64,000 nt of DNA, from contig CM062810.1 of NCBI GenBank assembly GCA_031772625.1, positions 868,825,650 through 868,889,649 of the forward strand, written 5' to 3'. Made by a program: the position numbers and the translations under genes. This DNA is from Pinus tabuliformis (Eukaryota; Streptophyta; Pinopsida; Pinales; Pinaceae). Of the stretch, positions 44,234 to 55,919 are shown piece by piece. The stretch's first letter is position 1; each line of letters begins with the position of its first letter. Below the pieces are notes generated by a model that ran no database searches, was not told the origin of the DNA, and worked only from the letters and a program-made list of their open reading frames with translations.

Positions 44234-45957
44234 GGGTTTTAATCACATCGGTTTAGAATTAATTTAGGAATTAATCCTGGGTTAAGCGATCAGGAGGGGC
44301 TTAATCGCAGGATTAGGGGATCGGGTGAGGTTAATGATGGGATTAACTTAGGTTTACCGGGATTAGGTAAATTAAGTAAGGTCATATCGAGATATGGGTG
44401 ACTTATATAGTTTTTATTAAAACTAAGGGTTGGGATATTTAATTAGGGATTTAGTAAATATACAGGAAAAGGGTTATATCGGGATTTATTTAATAAAACT
44501 AATAATTAATATGAAATTCGATGGGTAGAGTGGGTTTTTCCTTAATAAAAGGGTAAAAGGTATGCATTTGTGCATTTAGCTTTATACTTAGGATAAAAGG
44601 ATTTTTTTTGGGTTTTTGAGCGAAAAGGAATTTACATGGAGATTTTCACTTTTCTTAGGCAAATTGTGTTTAAACCTTTGGAAAAGGGGTTTTTTTAGGG
44701 TGATGAGGGGAAATGGATTTTATGAAGGGGGAATGTTTTTATGAAGAGGATTCTAGCACTTGTGTCCATAAGTCATTAAGCTGAGGGTCCAGTCCCACCA
44801 AAAGTCAGAGAAATGCTCTAAGCCTCTTTGACTTGGAGGATTTAAAATACTTAGAACATACTTGTAGGTAGGAAATTAGTAAGTAAAGGGAAAAAGTTAA
44901 TGAGGGGGAGTTAATCATATGAACTTGTAAATATTTGCCTTTTCTTTCATAGTTGATTATACATGTTGAAATATGTATCTAAACATGATGCATGTGTTTT
45001 GATCCAATTAACTTTGTAGTTCAGCAACCTTTTTTCTACTTACCCATTTCTTACCTCTAACATGTTTTCTTCATTTCTTTGGCTGCATTTAGGCTAGCAA
45101 ACCCTTATTCATCTATTTTTATTTTGACAAGTAATATATCTAATTCTAACCTTATATCATCCAAGGGTTTAGATTAAGCTTATGAGCTCTTTTTATTTTC
45201 TCTACCTAACTATGATCAGCCAAGATTAAACTGTTTGGTCAGATTTTATTCTCTAACTATAAATATAAATATCAAAGCATGGAATAACCAAGATTAAACT
45301 GTTTGATTACCATGGATTATGGCATGAAAAACAAGTTGCACACAATCATTATTATGCATAAAAGTAAACAGTAGTGGCATTTAGACCTGCACACTTTCAT
45401 GGTCTCTTTGTTTTCTTGGGTTCATATACTTTCATTTTTTCAACCTTCTCTTATTCTGTGTTTTTTGTCCTTTGATTTTTTTTACGACATACCCTATTTA
45501 CATTTTTTTATTCTTATAATATGGAAAACATTTTCAGAAAGCAAAGGTATGTACAATATTACAAGGCTTAACCTTAGCCATTCAAAATTATGACTCCTAT
45601 TGGTATAGGAACCTAATATTTGCTCCACTTGGGGATGGCATTTCCTTGTTAAATGTCAAGAAATTTAGAGATCAGTAGCCTTTGAATTGTTGTTGATGTT
45701 GCCTTGTAATGTGTCCTTCCATGAATCTACATTATTGATACTTATGATAGTGAATCTTTTAAAGCTTGGGGTCTTCTCTTCGGACTTCAGCTTCAAATAT
45801 CACCATCTAATCCAAACCAGAATTTTGAAAATAGAATATATACAATTGAAAATTATTAATTAGGCTCAAAGTAATGTTTTAGCATTTGACCATTCATTGG
45901 CCCTCCTTCTGCATCTGTACAATCAATTTTTCTCAAGAAGAAAGCATTATTTCCTCT
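43230..45957 (-). other. Long 3' region of element C
   Basis: 2.7 kb between integrase and 3' LTR hold no recognisable protein. They include a pure G run at 44199-44230, a G-rich stretch (43930-44350) and T-rich tracts. Long 3' regions are common in Tat elements, but a further nested, decayed insertion cannot be excluded. Confidence 0.45.
44199..44230 (+). repeat. Poly(G) run, 32 bp
   Basis: 32 consecutive G. It could form G-quadruplexes and is also a typical place for sequencing length errors. Confidence 0.9.
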
Positions 45958-47071
45958 TTAAGCAGAAATGACATAGGGACCTTTCCATAGGAAATGAAAT
46001 TTCCCATGTTTTCCTTTATCTTCCCTCCTTAAGTCCCACTTGAGCACTTTGTCACCAATGTAGAAATCTTCAGCCTTGTTTCTCTTATCAAAAATATCTT
46101 TAGTCTTTTCTTGCACAACTTGAGACCTGACATAGACCTCTTCTCTTGTTTTTTGTAGATGAATAGTTTGATTGATTCTTCTTTGGATACTATTTGGTTC
46201 ACCCTGTATTTCCTGAAGTATCTTTATTACTGGTACTTCAAAAGAGGATGGAAAGACAACTTCCATTCCTAGTAGTCAATCTGTCTTCCCATAAGGCATT
46301 GACTAGCATTTTATTCCAAGTTTTCGTATTGTCCTCTAGTAACTTATTGATGATGTTTACTAGGCTTGTGTTTGATGATTCTACCAATCCATTACCTTTA
46401 GGGTAATATATTGTGGAATGGCTAAGCGTGATATGGTATTTACTGTAGAAATCTATCATTCTTTTGGATTTAAAGGCTGTTGCATTATTAGTAATGAGCT
46501 TAGTTGGACATCGAAATCTTGATATAATATTGGTTTCAAGGAAGGTTATGATAACAGAGTACGTGTCTTGCCTTGAAGGTATGGCCTCTATCCATTTTGT
46601 GAATTAGTCTGTGGATGTAAGGATCCATTTTTGTTGGGTAGAGGAGGGTGGGTAAATTTCACCAATGAAGTCTAGACCCCTTTGTTGAAAAGGTATTTCA
46701 ACAGAGATTGGCTTGAGGGGTAATTGTAAGATCTTTTTCTTCCCCTCAAAAATTTGAAATTTGTGATAGGAGGTCACATATTTTTTGACATTAGCAAACA
46801 AGGTAGGCTAGTAGAAAATTCCTTTAAGGATTTTATTTGCAGTAGTCTTCCAGTAAAGGTGTCCTCCACAATCACCTGCATGAAACTCTTGTAAAACTTT
46901 GTCAGCTTCTCCTTTTAATAAGAAATTGAGAAGAATACCTTCATGATCTCTCCAAAACAAAACATTGTCTAATATACAAAATCTTAAGGATTTCATCATC
47001 AAAAACCTGCTTTTAGTCCTAGATAATTTAGGAGGAGCTTGTAAATTCAGTAAAACATAAATAATATCAGC
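45958..47071 (-). pseudogene. Integrase of element C
   Basis: Frames at 46808-47002, 46604-46801, 46238-46459 and 45958-46266 together give FHAGDCGGHLYWKTTANKIL (HHCC-type region), YHKFQIFEGKKKILQLPLKP, QQRGLDFIGEI (first catalytic D), LITNNATAF (second catalytic D replaced by N), STIYYPKGNGLVESSN (catalytic E) and a C-terminal FLWKGPYVI block. Stops and the D-to-N change make it inactive. Confidence 0.85.
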
Positions 47072-47076
47072 ATACC

Positions 47077-47697
47077 TGATTCAGATTTAAACAATAATGC
47101 AACAAATTACAGAGATAACCATAAACACAGAGATGCAGTGGAAATAATACTTCATTTCATTAATCTAAAATATTGAAATATGCTTACAAACAACAATGGA
47201 AATAAACCAGCTAGGGCGATGGTAGCTTATCTCTGAGAAGAGATGTGGTGGCTACATGCCTCTGAACTGTCTTACAATCGGGCTCGAATGCCTATTTATT
47301 GTTGAGAAACAATGGAAAACTCTAAACATCCAAAAGCCTAACCCTAGAAGATGAAACGCCAAACTGTGGGCCCCGTTTGGGTACATTGGTACATCAACTT
47401 CCTGGGTTCGTAACTTTGGCATATGGTCTCTGTTTGACGTGCACATTATCTCATTAGAAAGATCTATCCGAGAACTACAACTTTGGGAAGAGCAACATTG
47501 ATACATGGACACATGTTGCTCCTAGGTTTCCCAAAAAACGTCATTTAGGGCCTCAAAACAGCTCCGAAAGTTCAGGACCCGAAAAACTACTAAAATTAGA
47601 AAACTCTGCTACAATTAAGGAAACTAAAAAGCTAAAAGAAACACTAGTGGGGGTCCAAGTGGACTTGGAAGGTGGCCACCAATATCCACTTGGATCA
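47077..47697 (-). repeat. 3' LTR of element B
   Basis: It matches 52325-52940 (shared blocks agataaccataaacacagag, gggccccgtttgg). A polypurine tract (minus-strand taagggaggaggaa) lies at 47698-47712. Confidence 0.92.
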
Positions 47698-47708
47698 TTC
47701 CTCCTCCC

Positions 47709-48080
47709 TTAGGAAGAAATTGTCCCCATTGCATTGAGTTCCTCCATGAGATGAGGAAACTTCTGTTGAACTTGGTCCCTGGTGAGCCACTTGCCCTGGT
47801 GAAGGAGTTGGCCTGCTTTGACAACTCGATACAATTGGATATTTTTCTGGTGAGTGTGCTTGATCTGTGTGTCCATGATCCAATTATTTACAGCTTGTTC
47901 CATGCAATATGGATTTAATTCTGCGGGTGTGAGTCATTCTGCAATGTCATATGTGTCTAGTAATGGTGGAAAGTATGGTCAAAGATCGTCCACATTGAAC
48001 GTTGGGTGCAAGCCAAGGAATGGGGGAATGCTGAGCTCAAATTCATTGTCTCCCATAGCCTTGGTAATGGTTTAAGGACC
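47709..48080 (-). pseudogene. C-terminal tail of element B integrase
   Basis: After FELSIPPFLGLHPTFNVDDL the frame 47903-47709 reads NWIMDTQIKHTHQKNIQLYR, VVKAGQLLHQGKWLTRDQVQ, QKFPHLMEE. Its position and the W-x-T-R/E-D pattern recall a strongly diverged chromodomain region, but the YLVKWKG core is not present. I leave the domain unnamed. Confidence 0.5.
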
Positions 48081-48219
48081 ATATCAAAGTGGTCTGAGTT
48101 TCCGATAGGCTCCGGTAAGGCGTTCCTTTTGCAAATGCAACCAGACATTATCACGCACCTGAAACTTGTGTGGCACCCGATGTTGATCATGTCGCTACTT
48201 GTACTTGGCATTTGATTTC

Positions 48220-49000
48220 TCCAGAATGTCATGGACCTACCGGCAAATATGTTGGACGTGCTAAATGAATTTGTTTGCCTTATCTGTTTTGGACTAAACA
48301 AGAGTCGAATCTGTGTGAATAGCTGCAAATGGCATGGCCACATCAATGGGACATAGTGGCTAGAATCCCAAGCCCACATAAAAAGGGTTGTGGCCAGTCG
48401 AGCTGTGAAGGGCCCAGTTGTAGTTGTGCTAAACATAGGGGAGGCTCTCATCCCATGTGCATGGATGCTTTGAGTTGTACATGCGTAGAATGTGTATGAT
48501 CATCCTGTTGACAACCTCTGTTTGGCCATCAGTTTTAGGATGGAAGGCTGTGGACTTAGTGAGTTTGGTTTCAAGCATCGACCACAGACTGGACCAAAAT
48601 GTACTAAGGAACCTGTTGTCCAATCTGAGATGATAAACTGTGGGATCCCAAAGTGTACCCACACTCATTCAAAGAAGAGTTTAGGAGTGGCTTCTGTTGT
48701 GATATTCTTCTTGTAGGCATCCATAATGGCCATCTTTGAGAACCTGTCGAGGACCACAAAAACACAATCGTTTCCATGCTTAGTCGAAGGAAGGCCTGAC
48801 ATGTAATCCATGGAGATGGATTCCCAATGTCGACTAGGGGTAGGCGGTGGGGTAGAGAGGCCTTGCTTCTTGAAGGTCGGTTTGGCAATGGTGCAGGCAG
48901 TGCATGATCTGATGTACTTCCCGACATCCTATCGAAGATTCGGCCAATAGAAATACTTATGTAGTACTGCCACCACTTTCTCGACGCTGAAATGTCTAGT
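48220..49000 (-). pseudogene. Integrase of element B
   Basis: Minus-strand pieces give CTACTIAKPTFKKQGL, WESISMDYMSGLPSTKHGND, CVFVVLDRFSKMAIMDAYKK, VWVHFGIPQFIISD, FLSTFWSSLWSML, STAFHPKTDGQTEVVNRM and a TWDESLPYV block (48429-48668 is an open frame). The catalytic E (DGQTEVVN) is visible. Stops interrupt several positions. Confidence 0.88.
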
Positions 49001-49336
49001 AGCCCGACTGTAGTGTGATTCCCAAATCATCTTGGCACGCTCACTTGAAGGAACACAAAGGTGACCGAGGTGGCATAACAGGGCATCCTAAAGGTGAAAA
49101 TCTGGAACATGTTGACCCTCCAAGAGTGTCTGGTATGTGTGGCTGAATTTTGGCTCGCTTTTGTACAGAAGTGGCCAATAAAAAGTCTCATGCCAACAAG
49201 AGTTGAGCACAATGGTTAACACCATGATCGGTGGTTGACTAAGTCATTCTACAACATTATTGGTGCTACCCTTCTTATACTTGATATTCAAATGGAACTG
49301 TTGCAGGTATGTGGACCACTTCTGATGGCGATCATT

Positions 49337-49714
49337 CTACAATTTCCCTTGGGTCTGTATGAAATGCAGGGGTCGGTGGTTTGTGTGGATGACCGTTTCC
49401 TTCCCCAAAATGTAATGCTTCCATTGTCGGCAGGCCTGCACAATGGAATACATCTCTTTTTCATAAGTGAGATACTTCCGGACTGTGTCTAAAAGTGTCT
49501 CACTGTGATATGCCATTGGATGCCCGTGTTGAGTAAGGATTGCCCCAATAGCATAGTCAAAGGCATCTATCCCGACCTCAAATGGTTGTTGCAACTCTAG
49601 TAATGCAAGCACTGGTGTCGTGCAGAGGTGGTCTTTCAACTCTGTGAATGCCTTCTGTTGAGATTCAGACCAAAAGAATTTTTCTTTCACTCCTCCCTTG
49701 GTGACTTGACTCAA
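49337..49714 (-). pseudogene. RNase H of element B
   Basis: An open frame of 126 codons: FFWSESQQKAFTELKDHLCT, PFEVGIDAFDYAIGAILTQH, YEKEMYSIVQACRQWKHYIL and VIHTNHRPLHF. The first aspartate (GIDAFD) and glutamate (YEKEM) of the active site are kept. The expected D in HTDHRPL is N, which should inactivate the domain. Confidence 0.88.
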
Positions 49715-49862
49715 GGGCCAAGTGATATGAGAAAATCACAACACGAACCTGCAGTAGAAGTTGGCAAGACCTAGAAAGCTGCGGAGCTCTGTTAGAGTGG
49801 TTGGAGATGGCCAATCTCGAATGACTCAGATCTTGGATGGATCCACATGCACCCCCTGTTCA

Positions 49863-50485
49863 TCAATAATGTATCCCAAATACTAAACCTAGGTCATGCC
49901 AAAAAGTGCATTTCTCCAAATTGGCACATAACTTGTGTTGCCACAGTGTTTGGAGAACCTGTCGGATGTGGTGGAGGTGCTCTTCCCAACTGTGGCTGAA
50001 GATCAGGATGTCATCCAAGTATACCACTACAAATGAGTTGGTGAATGGCCATAAGATGTCATCCATTAGCCTCATCAAGGTTGCAAGAGAATTCATCAAT
50101 TCGAAAGGCATAACCAACCATTCGAAAAGGCCCTCCTTGGCTTTCAAGGTAGCCTTCCACACATCGAAGGGTTTGATTGGAACCTGGTCATATCATAACT
50201 TCAAATCGGTCTTGCTGAAATATTTTTCCCCCTTCAATTGGTCTAATAGGTCATCAATCCATGGGATTGGGTACCTGTTATGGACACTAATCTTTTTTAG
50301 CACCCCATAGTCAACACAGAGTCTCCAAGTCCCATCCTTCTTCTGTAACAACACAATCGGGCTCCCACAGGGCGATGAACTTGGATGAATGTGACCTTTC
50401 TGCAACAGCTCCTGAATCTGCCTCTTGGTTTCATCATTCTCCATAACAGAGTGCAGATAGATTGGTCCATTGGGTAGCAGTGCAC
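49863..50485 (-). pseudogene. Reverse transcriptase of element B
   Basis: Two frames show IQELLQKGHIHPSSSPCGSP, WRLCVDYGVLKKISVHNRYP, IDDLLDQLKGEKYFSKTDLK, then FEWLVMPFELMNSLATLMRL and SFVVVYLDDILIFSHSWEEH. The YLDD active site is kept. PFGLxNAPATF has decayed to PFELMNSLATL. A frame shift/stop lies between the two pieces. Confidence 0.88.
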
Positions 50486-50582
50486 CTTGGGTCAGATCAT
50501 TGGAGTGCTTGACCTAATAGTGCAGAGGAACCCCTACAGGGGAGGTGAAGATGTCCTCATACTCCTCCATGACCTTGTCCAT

Positions 50583-51362
50583 CTATAGTTGTCGTGCAGA
50601 GGGACCCTGTCTAGAGATCATGGCCACTTTCTTCTTCTTTCCTTGAGGGCATATCATCAGGAAAACAAATTTCCTGGTTTTGGAAATGAGCTTACTACAT
50701 TGTTTTGCAATAATCAAAGAGACGGCAGTAGGCAGTGCTACCTCTAGTATCCTGTACAAATTATTTCCCAAAGTAACAATAACAGCATGGGGCCTTGATT
50801 CATACACAACATGTCGCTTCCACAAGCATGTTTGTCCTAATAATACATCACAAACTTCAAGGGGAGTAATGTCACACAATACCTCATCCGTGAAGGGCTT
50901 GATGTCGTATGGAAGATGACATTGTTGGCTCACGCGAAGATCCTGTCCTTCGTGAAACCACCTGATGGTGTACGGTTGTGGATGTACTATGGTTGGTAAG
51001 CCCAGCTGCTTCATGACCTCTACTATAATGAGGTTATTTTGGCTCCCGCTGTCGATAATGAACTCTAGCGGGGAGCCCTTTACCCACATCTGGGAGTGGA
51101 AAAGACGCTCCTTCTCCTCTAGATCTTCGAGTTCCTCCTTCTGGATCTTCGTGGTGGCAACGGTGACGTTGGGCTCCACATCGAAAATCTGCTTCCCTTT
51201 GTCATTCCCCTTGTCGGGTTCTGACTCAGAGTCAGAACATGAATCTGATTCTGAAACCTTTACCTCAACCACCAGTGACTGCTTGGCCCAACACTCACTT
51301 GTGTTGTGAGTGGAGCTCTTATGGAACTCACACCACTTTCTTGTGTCCTTTTTCGGCTTCAT
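50583..51362 (-). pseudogene. Gag knuckle and protease region of element B
   Basis: A 259-codon open frame. It has KWCEFHKSSTHNTSECW (knuckle of the C-x3-H type seen in chromovirus-like elements), an acidic SDSCSDSESEPDKGN stretch, LEFIIDSGSQNNLI (protease active site D-S-G), and LEVCDVLLGQTCLWKRHVVY (second protease block). The frame is intact here, but upstream Gag and downstream RT are broken. Confidence 0.85.
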
Positions 51363-51369
51363 GGTGTTG

Positions 51370-52200
51370 TTCTTTACTTGCAGCTTTGGTGGGTTGTCTT
51401 GGGCTGCCCTGCCTTGGCTTTGTCCTTTGTTCTGTGGTTTGGGGGGACCTTTCCCTTGCTTTGGATTCGCAGATCCAAAGTCTCACTTCTTCTGTTTAAA
51501 CTTTTGCTCGACCTTGATGGCATATCAATATACCGTGCTGAGCGAGGGGATGTTCAAGAATTATATTTCTTCCTGGATGTACTTGTGCAAGGAGTTGTGG
51601 TATTTGAGTACCAAATGCTGCTTCGAATCCTTAATACCCAACTTTGTGCCAATGGTATGGAAAATATTGGTAAACTCTGGCACATCTTGGTCCCTTCCCT
51701 GCAACAACATGGTCCACTTTATGTATTGATCCTCACAGCTTTAGACAGGGTAGTACTGCTCCTTGATGGCATCTCAAAATGAATCCCAAGTGGGTGCAGC
51801 TGAAAATAGTGAGCATATGCTTTTATCCTTCTGTTCACAGTAGGTTTCCCACCAGTCCTTGACATGGTGGGATGCTTTTAGAAGAGCGAAAATAATCTTT
51901 TCTCAACTGGAGAAATCATGAACAAAAAAACAACCCTCTAGTAGATTTAACCATTTATTAATAGAATTTGCGTCTATCTGACCCTCAAATACGGGGATTT
52001 CAAAATTAACTTGTACCTTAAATGGTGTGGCATTTCCAGAGTAGTTGTTGGAAGCCGATGCATCGCCCCTGGGTAGCCGTTGAAGGATCTGGGCAAAGTT
52101 GTCTATCATCGCATTCCTTTATCGCTTGAGGGATTCTTTGAGCAAGATTTTGATGGGATCTCCTACCCCCTCGTCTTTCTTTTCATCCGCCATGGGAGGC
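51370..52200 (-). pseudogene. Gag of element B, broken
   Basis: From an ATG near 52190 (MADEKKDEGVGDPI...) the minus strand continues through stops to NFEIPVFEGQIDANSINKWL and LNLLEGCFFVHDFSS (51903-52109), the start of a gypsy Gag capsid. Further pieces to 51370 include a HHVKDWWETYCEQ-like block and a lysine-rich stretch. Stops and shifts prevent a continuous reading. Confidence 0.65.
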
Positions 52201-52306
52201 CATCGGGATTTGCGAGGTTGGTCATGCAAAGGTTCGACTAGTTCAAGCCCTAACTCCTTATATCCCGACCTCGTTGGGGACATGCAAAGAAAAATAGAGA
52301 AAAAAC

Positions 52307-52323
52307 AGATCACTCTGATACCA
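52307..52323 (-). other. Primer-binding site of element B
   Basis: The minus strand reads tggtatcagagtgatct one base after the LTR: the initiator tRNA-Met site. Confidence 0.85.
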
Positions 52324-52324
52324 T

Positions 52325-52940
52325 TGATCTAGATTTAAATAGGAACGCAACAAATTATAGAGATAACCATAAACACAGAGATGCAGTGGAAATAATACTT
52401 CATTTCATTAATGTAAAATACTGAAATATGCTTACAAACAATAATGGAAATAAACCAGCTAGGGCGATGGTAGCTTATCTATGAGGAGAGATGTGGCAGT
52501 GACATGCCTCTGAACTGTCTTACAATGAGGCTCGAAGGTCGATTTATTGTTGAAAAATAATGGAAAACCCTAGACATCCAAAAACCTAACCCTAGAAGAT
52601 GAAACGCCAAACTGTGGGCCCCGTTTGGATAAATTGGTACATCAAATTCCCGGGGTTGTAACTTTGGCATACGATCTCTGTTTGATGCACACAGTATCTC
52701 ATTAGAAATATCTATCCAAGAAATACAACTTAGAGAAACATTGTACCATGGACCCATGTTGCTCCTAATTTTCCTAGAAAACGTTGTTTAGGGCCTCAAA
52801 ATGGCTCTAGAATTTCAGGACCCAAAAAACTGCTAAAAATATTAAAATCTACTACAATTAAGGAAATTGAAAAGCTGAAGGAAATAATGGTGGGGGTCCA
52901 AGTGGACTTGGTAGGTGGCCACCAATATCCACCTGAATAA
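52325..52940 (-). repeat. 5' LTR of element B
   Basis: The 616-bp partner of 47077-47697. Its outer end has decayed to ...gaataa before the atacc duplication. Confidence 0.92.
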
Positions 52941-52945
52941 ATACC

Positions 52946-53352
52946 ATGGTGATTCAAGAAAGGCCTAGCTGATTAGTGGAGTCACCATCTCCTCTTCATT
53001 ATCTTTTGCTACAATAAAGTTTATATCCAAGCCCTGACAGTTTGATTCAGCAATGATCTTGGCTAAACCTTGGTCCTTGATTAACTTCAAAGGTTTAATT
53101 TATATATCATACTCTAAAATAGTAGCAATCCACTTTCCCTCTTTCCATCAAGAACATCCTGAGTCATGATGTCTTTTACTACTGAATTAGGAACGTTCGC
53201 TACTATGTGAGAATATAAGATGTATACCCTAAAATTTTTAATGCTTTAACCAAAGCCAAGGCTTGTTTTTCCATTATGTTATATTTCAAGGGGGCATCTC
53301 TCAAGGCTTTGCCAAAGAAAGCAATGGGTTGTTCATATCCTTGGTCATTTTT
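52946..53352 (-). pseudogene. RNase H C-terminal part of element C, broken
   Basis: Minus-strand pieces read DQGYEQPIAFFGKALRDAPL, KYNIMEKQALALVKAL and IKPLKLIKDQGLAKIIAESN, the end of a gypsy RNase H. It is cut at 52946 by the target duplication of element B. The continuation lies at 47076 and below. Confidence 0.7.
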
Positions 53353-54228
53353 CTATAATAAGATTGTAGCTATTGTGTGCTCTGAAGAAAAGGAAAACAA
53401 AATGAAACCTTTGTGAAATTTGGGGCTGCTTAATACATGTGTTTTAGTTAAGGCCAGTTTGATGTATTCAAAGGATTTCTTAGCCTCAATAGTCCATTTT
53501 ATGGTGGAGTCCTTTTTCATCATGTTGTTTAGTGATCTAATTAATTCTGCTAGATTAGTTATAAATATTCTAAGTAAATTAATCTTTCCTATGAAAGATT
53601 GTAATTCTCTAATGTCCCTAGGGTGTCTTATTTGTAAGATGGCTTCTATTATTGCAAGGTCTATTCTTATACAATATTTTGGAATTATGTGACCTAACAA
53701 CTTTCCTTCCTCTAACCCAAACAAGGACTTTTTGGGGTTCAAGGAGATTCCAAACTTCCTGCATTTACTAAAAACTTTCCTTAGATGATCTAAATGTTCA
53801 TTGTTAGACTTCGAAAAAACAATAATGTCATCTAGATATATCACAAGGAAATCATGAATTTCTTTAGCAAAGGCTATATCCATATCCGTCTGGAAAGTGG
53901 CTCCTGAATTCATTAGCCCAAAAGAAATTTTCACATACATAAAAGTGCCCCAAGGAGTAGTAAAGGCAGTTTTGGGTTGGTCATATGGATGAACTAAGAT
54001 TTGATTATAACCAGAAAACCCATCCAAAAATGAGATTCTGGTTGATCCAACTACTCTCTGTAAAATGTGATCCATTTTGGGGAGAGAGTAATTGTCTTTA
54101 AGTAACACTTTCTTGAGGTTTCTAAGAACCACACAAAGTCTGATCTCACCAGTTTTCTTTCTAGTTGGCACCAAGTTTGAGACCCAATCAAAAAATCTGA
54201 TTGGTGCAATAATATTGGCATCATACAT
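53353..54228 (-). pseudogene. Reverse transcriptase and start of RNase H, element C
   Basis: This is a 291-codon open frame. Motifs are RLCVVLRNLKKVLLKDNYSL, PKMDHILQRVVGSTRISFLD, FSGYNQILVHPYDQPKTAF, PFG-like ISFGLMNSGATFQ, FLVIYLDDIIVFSKS, LNPKKSLFGLEEGKLLGHI and FIGKINLLRIF. The YLDD active site is intact. The usual CVDYRxLN is changed to CVVLRNLK. It continues into connection/RNase H sequence ending at 53353. Confidence 0.9.
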
Positions 54229-54239
54229 CCTCTAAATTT

Positions 54240-54847
54240 CTTTTCAATCGTAGGTAATAAGACAGGATTGATCCTTCTTAGTTTTTGTTTGAAAAGCTTT
54301 TGATTTTCTTTAACAAGAATTGTTTTCTGGATGATGTTGGTGTCATAGGATTTAAGGTCCTCATAACTCCAAGCAAAAACGTCTCTAAATTATTTCAACA
54401 ACTGAATGTATTTCACTTTTTCAGTAGGAGGTAATGGTTTTGAAAGTTTGATCAATTTAGGATTTTCATCAGTGCCTATATTACATTACTCTATACTAGA
54501 CCTTAATGGTTCCATTTTAGGTTTCCTAGGAACATCATTCAAATCAAATAAATCTTCTAGAGGGGTTAATCCCTTTGGTAAGAAGTTATCCTTGAGATCA
54601 ATTACTTCAGTTTCTTCATTTATTATTTCATCAATCTCCATTAGCTCTAAGTTATCTACATCTGATTTGGTAAATTTAGTTGGGTTAAGTCTATCTATTT
54701 TATCATCTTCTATCTTATTTATTTCTATCTTACCATTAGTATTAAGATCTATGGATGTATCAATATCTATATTATTATTTACAAACTCTTCTTCTGAAGG
54801 TAGAAAGTTATTTATCTGTTTATCATTATAAAATATTTTCCAATTCT
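54240..54847 (-). other. Acidic linker between aRNH and RT of element C
   Basis: A 121-codon frame (54486-54851) is rich in D, E, N and I (for example NNNIDIDTSIDLNTNGKIEI) and matches no domain. The adjoining stretch down to 54240 is broken and leads into the RT N-terminus. Confidence 0.5.
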
Positions 54848-55350
54848 TCAAATTATCTGGAATTGTAGGTTTGTGCCTAAATTCAGTAGTGTACTAATAG
54901 TTGGAGATATACAAGTGCTGGCAAACATTGCTAAACTACGGGCTTGCAAGTTATGTTTTCTAGGGATTACTGCAAGCTTTGTTTCTAGGAAAGTGTTAAG
55001 TATTTCTACAATAGTATCTCTATAGAAACTTAATCTAGGGTCTTTAGTCATATATACAACATCAATCTATTTTACAATTATTTCAGAGTCTGCCATAACA
55101 AAAACTCTTTTAACTCCTAGATTCGTAACTAACTTAAGACCTAAAATTAATGCTTCATATTCAGCTATATTATTTGTACATTAAAATTCAATCTATATGC
55201 ATGGCCTTTTGAGTAACTGTTTTCCAAATTATATATCCACACTCCTCCTCCTCCTCCTAACCTATTGACTGATCCATCAAATTCTAAATGCCATAATATC
55301 TCATGGTCATAATTTTCACTATCTTGTGGAAGAAACTTTTCATCATTCAC
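54848..55350 (-). pseudogene. Additional (archaeal-type) RNase H of element C, upstream of RT
   Basis: Minus-strand frames joined across one frame shift near 55180 show HLEFDGSVNRLGGGGGVWIY, then NNIAEYEALILGLKLVTNLG, VKRVFVMADSEIIVK, a TAG, and DPRLSFYRDTIVEILNTF, followed by IPRKHNLQARSLA. The FDGS aspartate, the AEYEAL glutamate and the ADSE aspartate are the active-site residues of type I RNase H. The NNIAEYEALxxGL block is typical of the aRNH acquired by Tat elements. It sits between protease and reverse transcriptase, whereas the ordinary RNase H follows reverse transcriptase at about 53.0-53.5 kb. Confidence 0.85.
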
Positions 55351-55575
55351 AGCAATTAGACCTTCTTGTTCATTGCATAGCTCTGTAGTCTAATTAGTCT
55401 CATTTTGTGAAGAAACTACAATTTCTTTTGGTTCTGTATCAATACTATCTAAAGGTGTTTCTTATGTTTGATCAATATTATACAAGATAAAAGAATCAAT
55501 ATCTGAGTGTATGGAGTAGATGGGAACATTTTGAGGTCGATCCTGGCTACTTACCATATATTTCATTAAGGTTTC

Positions 55576-55896
55576 TCAGTATAGTTTCTTAGGTTGTCCA
55601 AAAACAAAGATTGTTGCATATGACATATCAAGTTGTAGATATCCCTGAAGTTTGGCTCCCCATGATCTGGATAACAACATGCCATACTTTAGTGGGATGT
55701 CAGCAACTACAATGTCCATAAGGATGCTTTTGGCAGGATATTGGAGTAAAGTAACACACAGGTCTTTAATCAATCCTAGACACTTCACTTGAGTAGAGAC
55801 AAATGATAATAAGTCTTTGTAAGGCCTTCTAATGTCTAGGTTCAATTTCTCCATTACTGATTTAGGAATTAAATTATGAGAGGCCCCAGAATCCAA
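55576..55896 (-). pseudogene. Aspartic protease of element C
   Basis: An open frame of 106 codons starts MDSGASHNLIPKSVMEKLNL and has YGMLLSRSWGAKLQGYLQLD later. D-S-G-A is the active-site signature of retrotransposon proteases, and MLLSRSW matches the second conserved block (usually LLGRPW). The upstream residues of the domain lie beyond a stop. Confidence 0.8.
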
Positions 55897-55919
55897 GATT
55901 ATTGGGTAGAATTTTTTCG

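Larger units (their letters stand above)
47077..52940 (-). mobile_element. Ty3/gypsy retrotransposon B inserted in element C
   Basis: LTRs 47077-47697 and 52325-52940 have termini tgatc...gatca, flanked by a perfect 5-bp duplication atacc (47072-47076, 52941-52945). Minus-strand order is Gag, knuckle, protease, reverse transcriptase, RNase H, integrase, short C-terminal tail. Length is 5.86 kb, normal for the group. Many stops and frame shifts show it is dead. The domain order and CEFH-type knuckle fit a chromovirus-like gypsy clade. Confidence 0.92.

Noticed and set aside
47709-47903. Chromodomain at the end of element B integrase
   Set aside because: The YLVKWKG-type core is not readable. 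Only the position and a W-T-x-D pattern fit.
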